Source of the DNA: Acidobacteriota bacterium
GTDB lineage: Bacteria; Acidobacteriota; Blastocatellia; Pyrinomonadales; Pyrinomonadaceae
DNA: 64,000 bases
Direction: 5' to 3'
NCBI GenBank assembly: GCA_016713675.1
Contig: JADJOS010000001.1
Location: 1,116,001-1,180,000 of the forward strand
Position numbers and translations under genes: made by a program. Positions 17,779 through 26,208 of the stretch are shown here, piece after piece. The notes under the pieces are model-generated. The model searched no databases. It was not told the origin of the DNA and was given only the letters and a program-made list of their open reading frames with translations. Within the stretch, counting starts at the first letter, position 1. Each line of letters starts with the position of its first letter.

Positions 17779-18828
17779 ATGGTTGCTGAAGTACGACCAA
17801 ACTACTGGCTCTTTTCCCGTGAGATCGATCTGTCGGTCTTTTTGGGCAGCGCGGTTTTGTCGCTGGTTTTGCTGGCGGTCGGATGGCAGGCCGGCATTCT
17901 AAACGGCGATTCGCCCGAATGGACGTGGATCTGGGCAGTGCTGCTGATCGATGTTGCGCATGTGTGGTCAACGTCGTTTCGGGTTTATTTTGACGTTGAG
18001 GAGTTCAAACGCCGTTTTTGGCTTTACTTGCTTGTGCCCGTAATTGGATACGCGATCGGCGTTGCGCTCTATTCCGAGGGCGAGTTGGTGTTTTGGAAAG
18101 TGCTTGCGGTTATTGCGGTCTTTCATTTTGTACGGCAGCAATATGGCTGGGTCAATCTTTACCGGCGAAAGCTGGGCGAGACGGCGAAATGGACGTGGTG
18201 GATAGACGCGGCGGCTGTCTATCTCGCAAGCGTCTATCCATTGGCGTTTTGGATGACGTCGTTGCCCAGGAATTTCGAATGGTTTGTACAGAATGATTTT
18301 GTTTCGCTGCCGGCGATCGTTGAGACCGTTCTGTTTCCGTTCTATGTTCTTGCTCTTGCTACTTATTTTGGGAAATCGATCTATCAATATTTCTCCGACG
18401 GTTTCCTGAATATCGGAAAAGATATCGTCGTCGCGACGACCGCGGTTTGCTGGTACATCGGTATTGTCTATTTCAATTCGGACTACGCGTTTACGGTGAC
18501 GAATGTGATCATCCACGGCGTGCCGTATTTTGCACTTATTTGGGTGTATGCTCGGATGAGGCGGGAAACGACCGGGCGTATCTACCGAACACTTTCGTCG
18601 AATGTAATGATATTTCTAGCCACACTTTGGGCTCTTGCTTACGTCGAAGAGTTGTTTTGGCACCGCGGCGTTTGGCATGAAAAGCAGTGGCTGTTCGGCG
18701 GCGATTGGGAACTTGGAAACCTCAAGATGTATCTCGTTCCGCTGCTCGCCCTGCCGCAATTGACGCATTATGTATTGGACGGCTTTATCTGGCGGCGCAA
18801 GAATAATCCTGATTTCAAGTTGGTTTGA
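17779..18828 (+). CDS. Polytopic membrane protein, function unknown
   Basis: A 349-residue protein with about eight hydrophobic helices and many aromatic residues. Visible conserved-looking stretches are LLIDVAHVWSTSFRVYFD, FHFVRQQYGWVNLYRRK, FLNIGKDIVVATTAVCWY and LPQLTHYVLDGFIWRRKN. The His residues within or near membrane segments (AHVW, FHFVRQ, THYVLDG) recall multi-His membrane oxidases or desaturase-like proteins, but I cannot assign a family. It follows the flavoprotein and is probably part of the polyamine-linked operon. Confidence 0.65.
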   Translation: MVAEVRPNYWLFSREIDLSVFLGSAVLSLVLLAVGWQAGILNGDSPEWTWIWAVLLIDVAHVWSTSFRVYFDVEEFKRRFWLYLLVPVIGYAIGVALYSEGELVFWKVLAVIAVFHFVRQQYGWVNLYRRKLGETAKWTWWIDAAAVYLASVYPLAFWMTSLPRNFEWFVQNDFVSLPAIVETVLFPFYVLALATYFGKSIYQYFSDGFLNIGKDIVVATTAVCWYIGIVYFNSDYAFTVTNVIIHGVPYFALIWVYARMRRETTGRIYRTLSSNVMIFLATLWALAYVEELFWHRGVWHEKQWLFGGDWELGNLKMYLVPLLALPQLTHYVLDGFIWRRKNNPDFKLV

Positions 18829-18836
18829 GCTGTTTT

Positions 18837-18900
18837 AACAGGGATGAAAGGGATAAAAGAATAAGAAAGCAGTGCTTTACATATCTCTTCTATCCCTGTT
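18837..18900. repeat. 19-bp inverted repeat, AACAGGGATGAA family
   Basis: Left arm 18837-18855 and the reverse complement of 18882-18900 agree at 16 of 19 bases. It sits just after the stop of the membrane protein gene and may act as its terminator. A relative lies at 40557-40635. Confidence 0.7.
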
Positions 18901-18915
18901 GAATTATTTGCGAAT

Positions 18916-19542
18916 ATGACGGGATCAAAGAAATATCTAATATCAAGTCATTTGCAATTTACGATCTGCATTGTCTTGCTTTGCGCGTGCCTGTTTTCTG
19001 GGTGCAGGCGTTCCGGTAGTGGGATGGTCGATATTTTGGGTCCGGTTGATGAGACCGAGGAAGCCGGAAAGATCGTTTTCGAGGCAAATCAGGACCTAAC
19101 GAAGATCAAGATCCTATACGAAAAGAACGAAGGCAAACGCGAAGAGCTAAAGGCGGCGATGGAAAAGAATGATGCCGCTGCTGCCAAAAAGATCGCCGAT
19201 GAGGTCGTCTATCTGATCAATGACGGGTTTGATTTTGGCAACGCCGCGATCAAGAAGTTGCAGGATGCTCAGGAAATGAACATCAACAGCGAATATCGTG
19301 AATATCTGCGGTTGAAAGAAGAGGCGTTAAAGCTTCAGCTTGACGCATTTGAAAATTATCGCCAGGCCGCCCGCACGCTGCGTGACAACTATGACCCTAA
19401 GAACGCAGCGATGCGTGAAAAGGTCAAACTCGAATTCAAAAACCGAAACGATGCCTATCGCGAAAAAATGGAAAAGGCCCGCGACAAGAGCAATCAGGCA
19501 AACGAGTTGGCGAAAGAAGCGATGCGAAAACCGCCTGCTTAA
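18916..19542 (+). CDS. Predicted lipoprotein with long helical (coiled-coil) body
   Basis: 208 residues. The N-terminus LQFTICIVLLCACLFSGC is a lipoprotein signal with the modified Cys at about residue 30. The rest is charged and helical: repeated Lys/Glu/Ala heptad-like stretches such as EGKREELKAAMEKNDAAAAKK and NRNDAYREKMEKARDKSNQ. No enzyme motif. Possibly a structural or adaptor lipoprotein in the periplasm. It ends in front of a strong bidirectional terminator and faces the PDZ gene. Confidence 0.7.
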   Translation: MTGSKKYLISSHLQFTICIVLLCACLFSGCRRSGSGMVDILGPVDETEEAGKIVFEANQDLTKIKILYEKNEGKREELKAAMEKNDAAAAKKIADEVVYLINDGFDFGNAAIKKLQDAQEMNINSEYREYLRLKEEALKLQLDAFENYRQAARTLRDNYDPKNAAMREKVKLEFKNRNDAYREKMEKARDKSNQANELAKEAMRKPPA

Positions 19543-19562
19543 AATTCAAAAATTAATGGCAA

Positions 19563-19607
19563 AAAGGCAAAAGTAGGAGCAGATATGGGACTCCTACTTT
19601 TGCCTTT
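19563..19607. terminator. Bidirectional terminator between convergent genes
   Basis: A perfect 17-bp stem (19563-19579 with 19591-19607; AAAGGCAAAAGTAGGAG and its complement) has an 11-base loop and A/T tracts on both sides, so it can serve both the lipoprotein gene and the PDZ gene. Confidence 0.9.
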
Positions 19608-19628
19608 AATGATTGAATAAAAGATCAG

Positions 19629-20642
19629 TTACAAAATGCGGCCCGAACGACCGAGCATATACGCACCGGGAGACATTGGAACCCTTGGCGTTATAGGGCG
19701 GGCAAGTTTCAGTTGGTCCGGAGCCAACGGTGTCAACACACCGTTTTCATCGCCGGTGCGGAAAATAGATCCGCCGTCCTTTGACGCTTCGGGTGTGACG
19801 CTGACGGTCTGACGTTTGCCGTCCCGCACATAGGTGATCGTAATCTCACCTTCCTTCTTTCCGTTGATCGTGCGTATCAGGTCAAGATCGCCTTTGACGG
19901 CCTTGCCTTCAGCCTCGACGATGATGTCGCCGGCCTTGAGCCCGGCTTTGAAAGCAGGTGAATTTTCGCGGACATCATTTATGAGTAAACCGCTATCAAC
20001 ACCATAGTGAGCCGCAAGTTGTTTGGTCAGTGACATCACACCAACACCGATCTGACGGCCTCCGCCGAGGGTCCAAGTAAATGCCTTGCCTTCAGCTCCG
20101 GGCGTGGTCATTATCTTTGGCAATTCAGGCATCTGAGGAATTGTCGGGAGTTCTTTCAACTCTTCGAGTTTCGCGTTCGGGATCGTGAAAGCAAAATTTC
20201 CGTTCTCAAATTTCGGCATCGGGCGTTTACCGAGCGTCGCAGTGATGTCCTGCTCGCTGTTATTGCGAAGCACCGTGATCTTGACCTGATGATCAGCCGC
20301 GACCTCTGAGATAAGCCGCGTCAGTTTACGGACGCTCGTGATCTCTTCGTTCTCAAACCTGACGATCACGTCACCCGCCTGCAGTCCGGCAGCCTGAGCC
20401 GGCGAATTCTCCAACACCTTTTCGACAGCCACACCGCGAACGCCAGAGAGGCCAAATTTGCTGAAATTCTCTTTTGTGACCTCTTGTGTCTGGACGCCGA
20501 GATAGCCGCCATCGCTGTCAAAGGCAATGCTAAATGCCCTAACAGCTTTTTCATTCTCGGTCTTCGCCTCGGGCGCCTGGCCAAACGCCATCACGAACGA
20601 GGACGTAACGATCAACACAGTCATAAGCGATTTTGTATACAT
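19629..20642 (-). CDS. Exported protein with two PDZ domains
   Basis: 337 residues. ATG 20642 is preferred because GGAGG lies 5 bases upstream, and it opens with a signal peptide (MTVLIVTSSFVMAFG). PDZ one is at about 40-120 (GYLGVQTQEV, GVAVEKVLENSPAQAAGLQAGDVIVRF). PDZ two is at about 205-290 (GRQIGVGVMSLTKQLA, NSPAFKAGLKAGDIIVEAEG). No trypsin-like protease domain is present, so this is not DegP. It is probably a periplasmic adaptor. The two PDZ units flank a linker rich in Pro, Glu and Leu. Confidence 0.88.
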   Translation of the reverse strand: MYTKSLMTVLIVTSSFVMAFGQAPEAKTENEKAVRAFSIAFDSDGGYLGVQTQEVTKENFSKFGLSGVRGVAVEKVLENSPAQAAGLQAGDVIVRFENEEITSVRKLTRLISEVAADHQVKITVLRNNSEQDITATLGKRPMPKFENGNFAFTIPNAKLEELKELPTIPQMPELPKIMTTPGAEGKAFTWTLGGGRQIGVGVMSLTKQLAAHYGVDSGLLINDVRENSPAFKAGLKAGDIIVEAEGKAVKGDLDLIRTINGKKEGEITITYVRDGKRQTVSVTPEASKDGGSIFRTGDENGVLTPLAPDQLKLARPITPRVPMSPGAYMLGRSGRIL

Positions 20643-20760
20643 AATTACCTCCAAATATGATTTATGAGTTTGAAAAACTAAATTGTTTGTCAGCAGTTTT
20701 ACGCCGTGGATATGTATTTTGTTGCGCTTGAGGGCGGAAAAGGTTGCTTTTGGGCCGGAA

Positions 20761-20884
20761 TAGAACGCGGATAACGCGGATAACGCGGATGGAGCGGATT
20801 CCCGCGGGTCAGATCTATCGATTTATAAAACAGTGATGTTCTGAATCTGTGTCGATCCGGCAGATCCGTTTTATTCGCGTTCTA
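20761..20884. repeat. Palindromic AACGCGGAT element overlapping the end of the aminotransferase gene
   Basis: TAGAACGCG (20761-20769) and CGCGTTCTA (20876-20884) form the outer arms. Inside the left arm the 9-base unit ATAACGCGG is repeated. The right arm includes the last codons and stop of the aminotransferase gene. The rest of the 228-base gap upstream of the PDZ gene start shows nothing else I can support. Confidence 0.65.
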
Positions 20885-22076
20885 ACTTCCTCAGATTTTC
20901 GGCCGCCGCTTCCAGTGTTTCGTCTTTTTTGCAAAAGCAAAATCTGACCATCTGCGAGCCGAGTCTTGAGTCGTGGTAGAACGAAGAGCCGGGAACAACC
21001 GCGACGCCGATCTCGCGGATGAGGTGTTTGGTGAAGTCGATGTCGTTGGCAAATCCGAACGCCGAGATGTCGGCCATGACGTAATACGCACCTTCGGGAA
21101 AATCGCATTTGAAACCGGCGTTTTTAAGCACGGGGACGATGAAATCACGCTTCTTTTGGTATTCACGCTGCAGCTCGTCGTAATAGCCTTGCGGCAAGCT
21201 TAGTGCGTACGCTCCGGCGTGCTGGAGCGGATTTGCGGCACCCACAGTGAGGAAATCATGGACCTTGCGGATCGCCGAAGTGATATCCGGCGGAGCGATG
21301 CAGTAGCCGACGCGCCAGCCGGTGACCGAGTATGTTTTCGACAGCGAATTGACGACGACCGTCCGTTCACGCATGCCTTCGATATTGGCCATGCAGACAT
21401 GATCGAGCGGATCGATGTCGGGCTCGGTGTCGTAGATGATGTGCTCGTAGATCTCGTCGGTAAAGCACAACGCGTCAAACTCTTTGCAGAGATCGGCGAT
21501 GAATTCGAGCTCGGCTTTTGTAAAAACCTTGCCGGTCGGATTGTTCGGATTGCAAATGATGATCGCCTTGGTGCGTTCGTTAAATGCGGCCCGCAACTCT
21601 TCGCGGTCGAAGACAAACCCGTTGTCGGTGCGATAAAGCGGTACATGTCTCGGCGTCGCGTCGGACAAGATCGCGTCCGGTGCATAATTCTCGTAAAACG
21701 GCTCGAACACGATGACCTCCTCGGTCGGATCGACCGTTGCCATCATCGCGGCGATCATTCCTTCGGTCGATCCGCATGTGACCGTGATCTCGGTCTCAGT
21801 ATCGACATCAAGTCCAAGAAAATCCATCGTCTTTTTCGCAATGGCATCGCGAAAACTCTTAACACCCCACGTGATCGCATACTGATTATGATCAGCCGCT
21901 ATCGCCTCCATCGCCTTCTGCTTAATATCATCAGGCGCCGCGAAATCCGGAAACCCTTGTCCCAGATTCACCGCACCATACTTCACGGCTTCACGAGTCA
22001 TCTCGCGGATGACTGATTCGGTAAACGAAGCTGCTTTGCGGGAAATGCGGTTTTTGGAGATCTTTGGTTGGCTCAT
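20871..22076 (-). CDS. Class I/II PLP-dependent aminotransferase (YbdL / kynurenine aminotransferase-like)
   Basis: 401 residues, fold-type I. GQGFPDFAAPDDIKQ, the cofactor-site ITVTCGSTEGMIAAMMA, NPNNPTGKVFT and DEIYEHIIYD are conserved. The Schiff-base lysine is Lys247 in VVNSLSKTYSVTGWRVGY, and the C-terminal Arg is in GSQMVRFCFCKKDE. This arrangement fits methionine or kynurenine-type aminotransferases. The exact substrate is not decided by sequence. It is followed downstream on its strand by the PDZ gene and preceded by galE, 52 bases away. Confidence 0.9.
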   Translation of the reverse strand: MSQPKISKNRISRKAASFTESVIREMTREAVKYGAVNLGQGFPDFAAPDDIKQKAMEAIAADHNQYAITWGVKSFRDAIAKKTMDFLGLDVDTETEITVTCGSTEGMIAAMMATVDPTEEVIVFEPFYENYAPDAILSDATPRHVPLYRTDNGFVFDREELRAAFNERTKAIIICNPNNPTGKVFTKAELEFIADLCKEFDALCFTDEIYEHIIYDTEPDIDPLDHVCMANIEGMRERTVVVNSLSKTYSVTGWRVGYCIAPPDITSAIRKVHDFLTVGAANPLQHAGAYALSLPQGYYDELQREYQKKRDFIVPVLKNAGFKCDFPEGAYYVMADISAFGFANDIDFTKHLIREIGVAVVPGSSFYHDSRLGSQMVRFCFCKKDETLEAAAENLRKLERE

Positions 22077-22084
22077 AAGTGAAT

Positions 22085-22118
22085 TTAACCACAGATGGAC
22101 GCGGATTTACACAGAAAG
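22085..22118. repeat. Short repeat copy in the gap between galE and the aminotransferase gene
   Basis: AACCACAGATGGACGCGGAT (from about 22089) and the following ACACAGA resemble the CGCGGAT family at 17677 and 20761. It is a single arm only. Confidence 0.4.
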
Positions 22119-22128
22119 ATCTCTGGTT

Positions 22129-23112
22129 TCAATCGATAAATCCGGCAGGGTTTGCTTGATGCCACGCCCACGCGCTTTCGATGATCTTTTCGAGTTCGGC
22201 GTGTTGCGGATCCCAGCCGAGAACCTCGCGGGCCTTAGCGGCGTCCGCGACGAGTTTTGACGGGTCGCCGGCTCGGCGTGGAGCCATAACAGCCTTTATT
22301 TCACGGCCGGTGACGCGGCGGGCGGTTTCGATGACTTCATTTACGGAATAACCATTGCCATTTCCGAGATTGATGAATTCGGAGGACTTACCGGCACGCA
22401 GATGATCGAGTGCCTGCAGGTGGGCCTGGCTGAGATCTGAGATGTGAATGTAATCGCGGATCGCTGTGCCGTCTGGCGTCGGATAATCGTCGCCAAAAAC
22501 GGAAACGTGCGGTATCTTGCCCTGTGCGGCAAATAGGACAAGCGGGATGATATGCGTTTCCGGGTCGTGGTCTTCGCCGCAACTGCCGGCTGCACCGCAG
22601 GCGTTAAAGTACCTTAATGCGACAAATTTCAGGCCGTATGCCAGATCATAGGATTCGAGCGTGCGCTCGATCGTGAACTTTGTCCAACCGTATGGATTGG
22701 TCGGCTGCTGCGGATGTTTTTCGTCGATCGGCACGTATTGCGGCTCGCCGTAGGTCGCACAAGTCGAGGAAAAGACAAATTTCTTGACGCCGTTCGCCAT
22801 CAATACATCCAGCAAATTCAATGTTTCGACGAGGTTGTTTTGAAAGTACTTTTGCGGGTTCTTGACCGATTTCCCAACGTATGCGTATGCCGAAAAGTGC
22901 ATGCATGCGTCTATCTCGTGTTCGCTGAGAATGCGTTTGACCAGATCTTTGTCGCCCACGCGGCCCTCGTAAAAAGGAACGTCAGCGCGGATCGAAGCGC
23001 GATGGCCGTAAACGAGATTGTCTATCACGACCGGCGATTCACCGCGTTTTCTGAGGTCTTCGACAGCTACGCTGCCGATATAACCGGCTCCGCCTGTTAC
23101 GAGAATTGCCAT
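22129..23112 (-). CDS. galE: UDP-glucose 4-epimerase
   Basis: 327-residue extended short-chain dehydrogenase. The N-terminal NAD site is ILVTGGAGYIGSVAVEDL. Catalysis uses Ser/Tyr/Lys, visible as FSSTCATYGEP and then PYGWTKFTIE. NACGAAGSCGEDHDPETHIIPLVL is the GalE substrate loop. It interconverts UDP-glucose and UDP-galactose for polysaccharide synthesis. It lies one base downstream of the CapD-type gene, in the same operon. Confidence 0.95.
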   Translation of the reverse strand: MAILVTGGAGYIGSVAVEDLRKRGESPVVIDNLVYGHRASIRADVPFYEGRVGDKDLVKRILSEHEIDACMHFSAYAYVGKSVKNPQKYFQNNLVETLNLLDVLMANGVKKFVFSSTCATYGEPQYVPIDEKHPQQPTNPYGWTKFTIERTLESYDLAYGLKFVALRYFNACGAAGSCGEDHDPETHIIPLVLFAAQGKIPHVSVFGDDYPTPDGTAIRDYIHISDLSQAHLQALDHLRAGKSSEFINLGNGNGYSVNEVIETARRVTGREIKAVMAPRRAGDPSKLVADAAKAREVLGWDPQHAELEKIIESAWAWHQANPAGFID

Positions 23113-23113
23113 A

Positions 23114-25030
23114 TTAGTTATCAGCGGCGGCCGCTTTACGGTGCATCGAGATGCTGGCTTCGGGCAGGAATTTGTTGAATATCCGGCGGATCTCGATCTC
23201 GTTTTTAGAATCGACCGCGGCCCGAAACTCGATCAATATCTGAGCGACCTCTTCGTTCGAATACGTCGCGATCTTACCGATAAAGATCTTCGGATTTCGT
23301 GTCTTGAGTAGGTTTTCTCCGGTGATCTCGAGTTCCTCGAAAAGCTTTTCGCCATCGCGGATGCCGGTAAACTGAATATCGATATCTTCGTACGGCGTCA
23401 GGCCCGAAAGCCGGATCATATCTTCCGCAAGGTCGAGTATCTTGACCGGCTGTCCCATATCGAGGATGAATATCTCGCCGCCTTCGCCCAACGCTCCGGC
23501 TTGCAATACAAGCTGAGACGCTTCGGGAATGGTCATAAAATACCGTGTCATTTCCTTGTCAGTAACGGTTATCGGTTCGCCCTTTTGTATCTGTTCGCGA
23601 AAGATCGGCACGACCGAGCCGGCCGAGCCCAACACGTTACCAAACCTGACAGCTATGTAATTTGTCGGATAGATATCGTCCAGTTCCTGCACGACGATCT
23701 CGGCGATGCGTTTGGACGCCCCCATGATCGAGGTCGGATTTACGGCCTTGTCAGTAGAGATCATTACAAAATCTGCCGCTCCAAACTCGCCGGCGAGAGT
23801 CGCCAATTGCCGCGTCGCAAAAATGTTGTTCTTGACCGCCTCAGCCGAGTTTATCTCCATCAGCGGCACATGTTTATGGGCTGCCGCGTGAAAGATGACC
23901 TCGGGCCGGTTCTGCTCAAAGATCTCACGCATCCGCGATTCGTCGCAGACATCGGCGATCAGCGGTACGCTGACAACGTCGGCAAAATCACGAGCCAATT
24001 CGCGGCCGATCTGAAAAAGGAAAAACTCGGCACGTTCGACGAGCAGGATCTGTTTGGGCTGATAATTAGTGATCTGCCGGACGAGTTCAGATCCGATCGA
24101 GCCGCCGGCACCGGTGACCATGACTGTCTTGCCGGAAAGGAATTCGTGCAGATTCTGATCGTCGAGTTCGACCGGATCGCGGCCCAAAAGGTCTTCGATC
24201 TGTACGTCGCGGATGCGGCTGACCGACACACGTCCGTGGGCGATCTCATTCAGGCTCGGCACGATCATGGCCTTGACCGGGATCGATGTACATACGTCCA
24301 TGATACGGCGGATCTCTTTGCCCTGTGCCTGGTCGATAGCAATGACCACCTGTTCGATGGCGAGCTCGTCGACCAATTTTGGGAGGTCGTTGGTCGTGCC
24401 TAGGACCTTGATGCGGTTGACGCTGCCGCCGCGTTTGCCCGGATCGTCATCGACGAATCCGCGTATATCGAGCTCGGCATCGGCCCGGCCGACCATCTCT
24501 TTCGCCAAGGTCGCACCCATTCGACCGGCCCCGACCAGCAGCGTCGGCTTTTGTTTGACGCGTCTGCGGTTTCCGTACGACCGGTTCTTTTCGTTCAGTT
24601 CGTAAAAGAACCGCCGAAGTATGCGAAGTGCCAGCAGCCCGCCGAATGCCATCACAGTGTCGATCAGAATTACCGACACAGGCACCTGCCAGAGGTTGAA
24701 TTCCGTGAATATCAGCAGGAAACGAAAGGCGACGAGGATCACGCAAGAGATCGCCGCCGCCTTCATGAACACACGAATATCCTCGATGCTGACATAACGC
24801 CAGATCAGCGAGTATGCACCAACGAGAAACAGAGCCGAGAGCTGGACAAGAACTACGAACGGAAGCTGACGCAAGGCGACATCGATATAAAATTCGCCGA
24901 GCTGAACATTGACCGCCGGCAGATATGCAACAAAAAATGCGATGCACAATACTGCTACGTCCGCTAGAAATTGAAGCGGACGGCGCAGGAACCAAAATTG
25001 TTCACTCGACTTATCGTCTTTTGTGGCCAT
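23114..25030 (-). CDS. Membrane nucleoside-diphosphate sugar 4,6-dehydratase/epimerase (CapD/WbpM/PglF type)
   Basis: 638 residues. Four N-terminal membrane helices (about 15-125) anchor the protein. A first Rossmann domain, PTLLVGAGRMGATLAKEM, starts near residue 165, and the catalytic SDR domain, VMVTGAGGSIGSELVRQI, near 305. The active-site stretch MISTDKAVNPTSIMGASKRIAE has Met in the usual Tyr position, as in inverting 4,6-dehydratases of this family. Likely substrate is UDP-N-acetylglucosamine. It starts the capD-galE pair and faces the Wza-type exporter gene across a 180-base divergent region. Confidence 0.93.
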   Translation of the reverse strand: MATKDDKSSEQFWFLRRPLQFLADVAVLCIAFFVAYLPAVNVQLGEFYIDVALRQLPFVVLVQLSALFLVGAYSLIWRYVSIEDIRVFMKAAAISCVILVAFRFLLIFTEFNLWQVPVSVILIDTVMAFGGLLALRILRRFFYELNEKNRSYGNRRRVKQKPTLLVGAGRMGATLAKEMVGRADAELDIRGFVDDDPGKRGGSVNRIKVLGTTNDLPKLVDELAIEQVVIAIDQAQGKEIRRIMDVCTSIPVKAMIVPSLNEIAHGRVSVSRIRDVQIEDLLGRDPVELDDQNLHEFLSGKTVMVTGAGGSIGSELVRQITNYQPKQILLVERAEFFLFQIGRELARDFADVVSVPLIADVCDESRMREIFEQNRPEVIFHAAAHKHVPLMEINSAEAVKNNIFATRQLATLAGEFGAADFVMISTDKAVNPTSIMGASKRIAEIVVQELDDIYPTNYIAVRFGNVLGSAGSVVPIFREQIQKGEPITVTDKEMTRYFMTIPEASQLVLQAGALGEGGEIFILDMGQPVKILDLAEDMIRLSGLTPYEDIDIQFTGIRDGEKLFEELEITGENLLKTRNPKIFIGKIATYSNEEVAQILIEFRAAVDSKNEIEIRRIFNKFLPEASISMHRKAAAADN

Positions 25031-25149
25031 TGTGCCTATCCGGGAGTTCGAACATTTATTCTGAAATTACATTGAAAAAATCGCAAATGTAAATGCGCGA
25101 TATCACATACGTTCGCCACGCCGTCTAACTGCATCTAACCACAAAAAGT

Positions 25150-25179
25150 GTGCAATAGCGCATATTATTAGGTTATACT
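25150..25179 (+). promoter_or_regulatory. Candidate sigma-70-type promoter for the polysaccharide exporter gene
   Basis: TATACT at 25174-25179 is preceded, 18 bases upstream, by GTGCAA (25150-25155). The start codon is at 25211. The -35 is weak. Confidence 0.4.
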
Positions 25180-25210
25180 TACGGCGTATTACGCATCAGA
25201 GGAACTTAAG

Positions 25211-26203
25211 ATGAAATTGCAGTTATTATTTTGTTTGACGGTAATGTTTGCAGCGGCCGGTTTGGTCTTGGCTCAGGTTCCCGTCGATGTCGCATCAGAT
25301 CAGAAAGGTTATATGATCGGCCCCGGCGATGAGATCACCGGTAAGGTCCTCGGCGAACCGCAGTACGACTTTGTCGCGACAGTGGACGAAGACGGCAAGA
25401 TCGAGGTCCCGTTCTTCGACAAGCCCGTCGTGGCAAAATGCCGGTCCGAACGGGAGCTGCGTACTGACGTTACAAATCTGCTCGCAAAATATCTGCGCAA
25501 TCCTCAAGCGAGTATTCGTGTAACGGATCGAAAGAGCCGTCCGCCGGCAACGATCTACGGTGAGGTCGAAAAGCCGCAACAGATCGAGCTGCGGCGCAAG
25601 GCGACGCTCGTCGAATTGCTCGCTTTCTCAGGCGGTATCAAAGAAGAAGCCGGCGGTATGATACAGGTTTTTCGGACACGCCCGCCGATGTGCACCGATG
25701 CATCCGAAGACCAGTGGAAGGCCACGACCGGCGATCCGACCGATGTGCCGTCGCGAATGTACAGCCTAAGCAGTGTCCGTATGGGCAAAGAAGAGGCAAA
25801 CCCGATCATCTATCCGGGCGACGTTATCGTTGTGCAGAAGGCTGCTCCGGTCTATGTCACCGGTGAGGTTGTGGCTCCACAGGGGATCTATTTGAAAGAA
25901 GGTGGCATGTCGCTGACCGAGGCGATCGCAAAGATCGGCGGCGTACGTCCGGGAGCAAAGACCAAGGACATCAAGATCTATCGTTACAAGTCTAATACGA
26001 AAGACAAAGAAGTCATCTCAGCCAATCTCGACCAGATCAAAAAAGGTACCCAAAAGGACATCATGCTCGAACCGTACGACATCGTCGAGGTCGACAAGGC
26101 CAAAGAGAGCATTGCGGCAACGATACTTAAGATGGCGATGGGTGTCGGCAAGACCGTCGTTTCCAGCGGTGCAAGCAGTTTCGGTTATCGTATCTTGTAC
26201 TAG
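25211..26203 (+). CDS. Polysaccharide export protein, Wza-type with SLBB domains
   Basis: 330 residues. Signal peptide MFAAAGLVLAQ. The export domain at about 35-110 starts MIGPGDEITGKVLGEPQYDF, as in the Poly_export family. Two SLBB domains follow (ATIYGEVEKPQQIELRRKATLVELLAFSGG and PVYVTGEVVAPQGIYLKEGGMSLTEAIAKIGG). It would form the outer-membrane or periplasmic exit channel for capsule or exopolysaccharide. No lipobox Cys is visible, unlike E. coli Wza. It is divergent from the capD-galE operon and convergent with the acyl-CoA synthetase gene. Confidence 0.92.
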   Translation: MKLQLLFCLTVMFAAAGLVLAQVPVDVASDQKGYMIGPGDEITGKVLGEPQYDFVATVDEDGKIEVPFFDKPVVAKCRSERELRTDVTNLLAKYLRNPQASIRVTDRKSRPPATIYGEVEKPQQIELRRKATLVELLAFSGGIKEEAGGMIQVFRTRPPMCTDASEDQWKATTGDPTDVPSRMYSLSSVRMGKEEANPIIYPGDVIVVQKAAPVYVTGEVVAPQGIYLKEGGMSLTEAIAKIGGVRPGAKTKDIKIYRYKSNTKDKEVISANLDQIKKGTQKDIMLEPYDIVEVDKAKESIAATILKMAMGVGKTVVSSGASSFGYRILY

Positions 26204-26208
26204 GCCGG

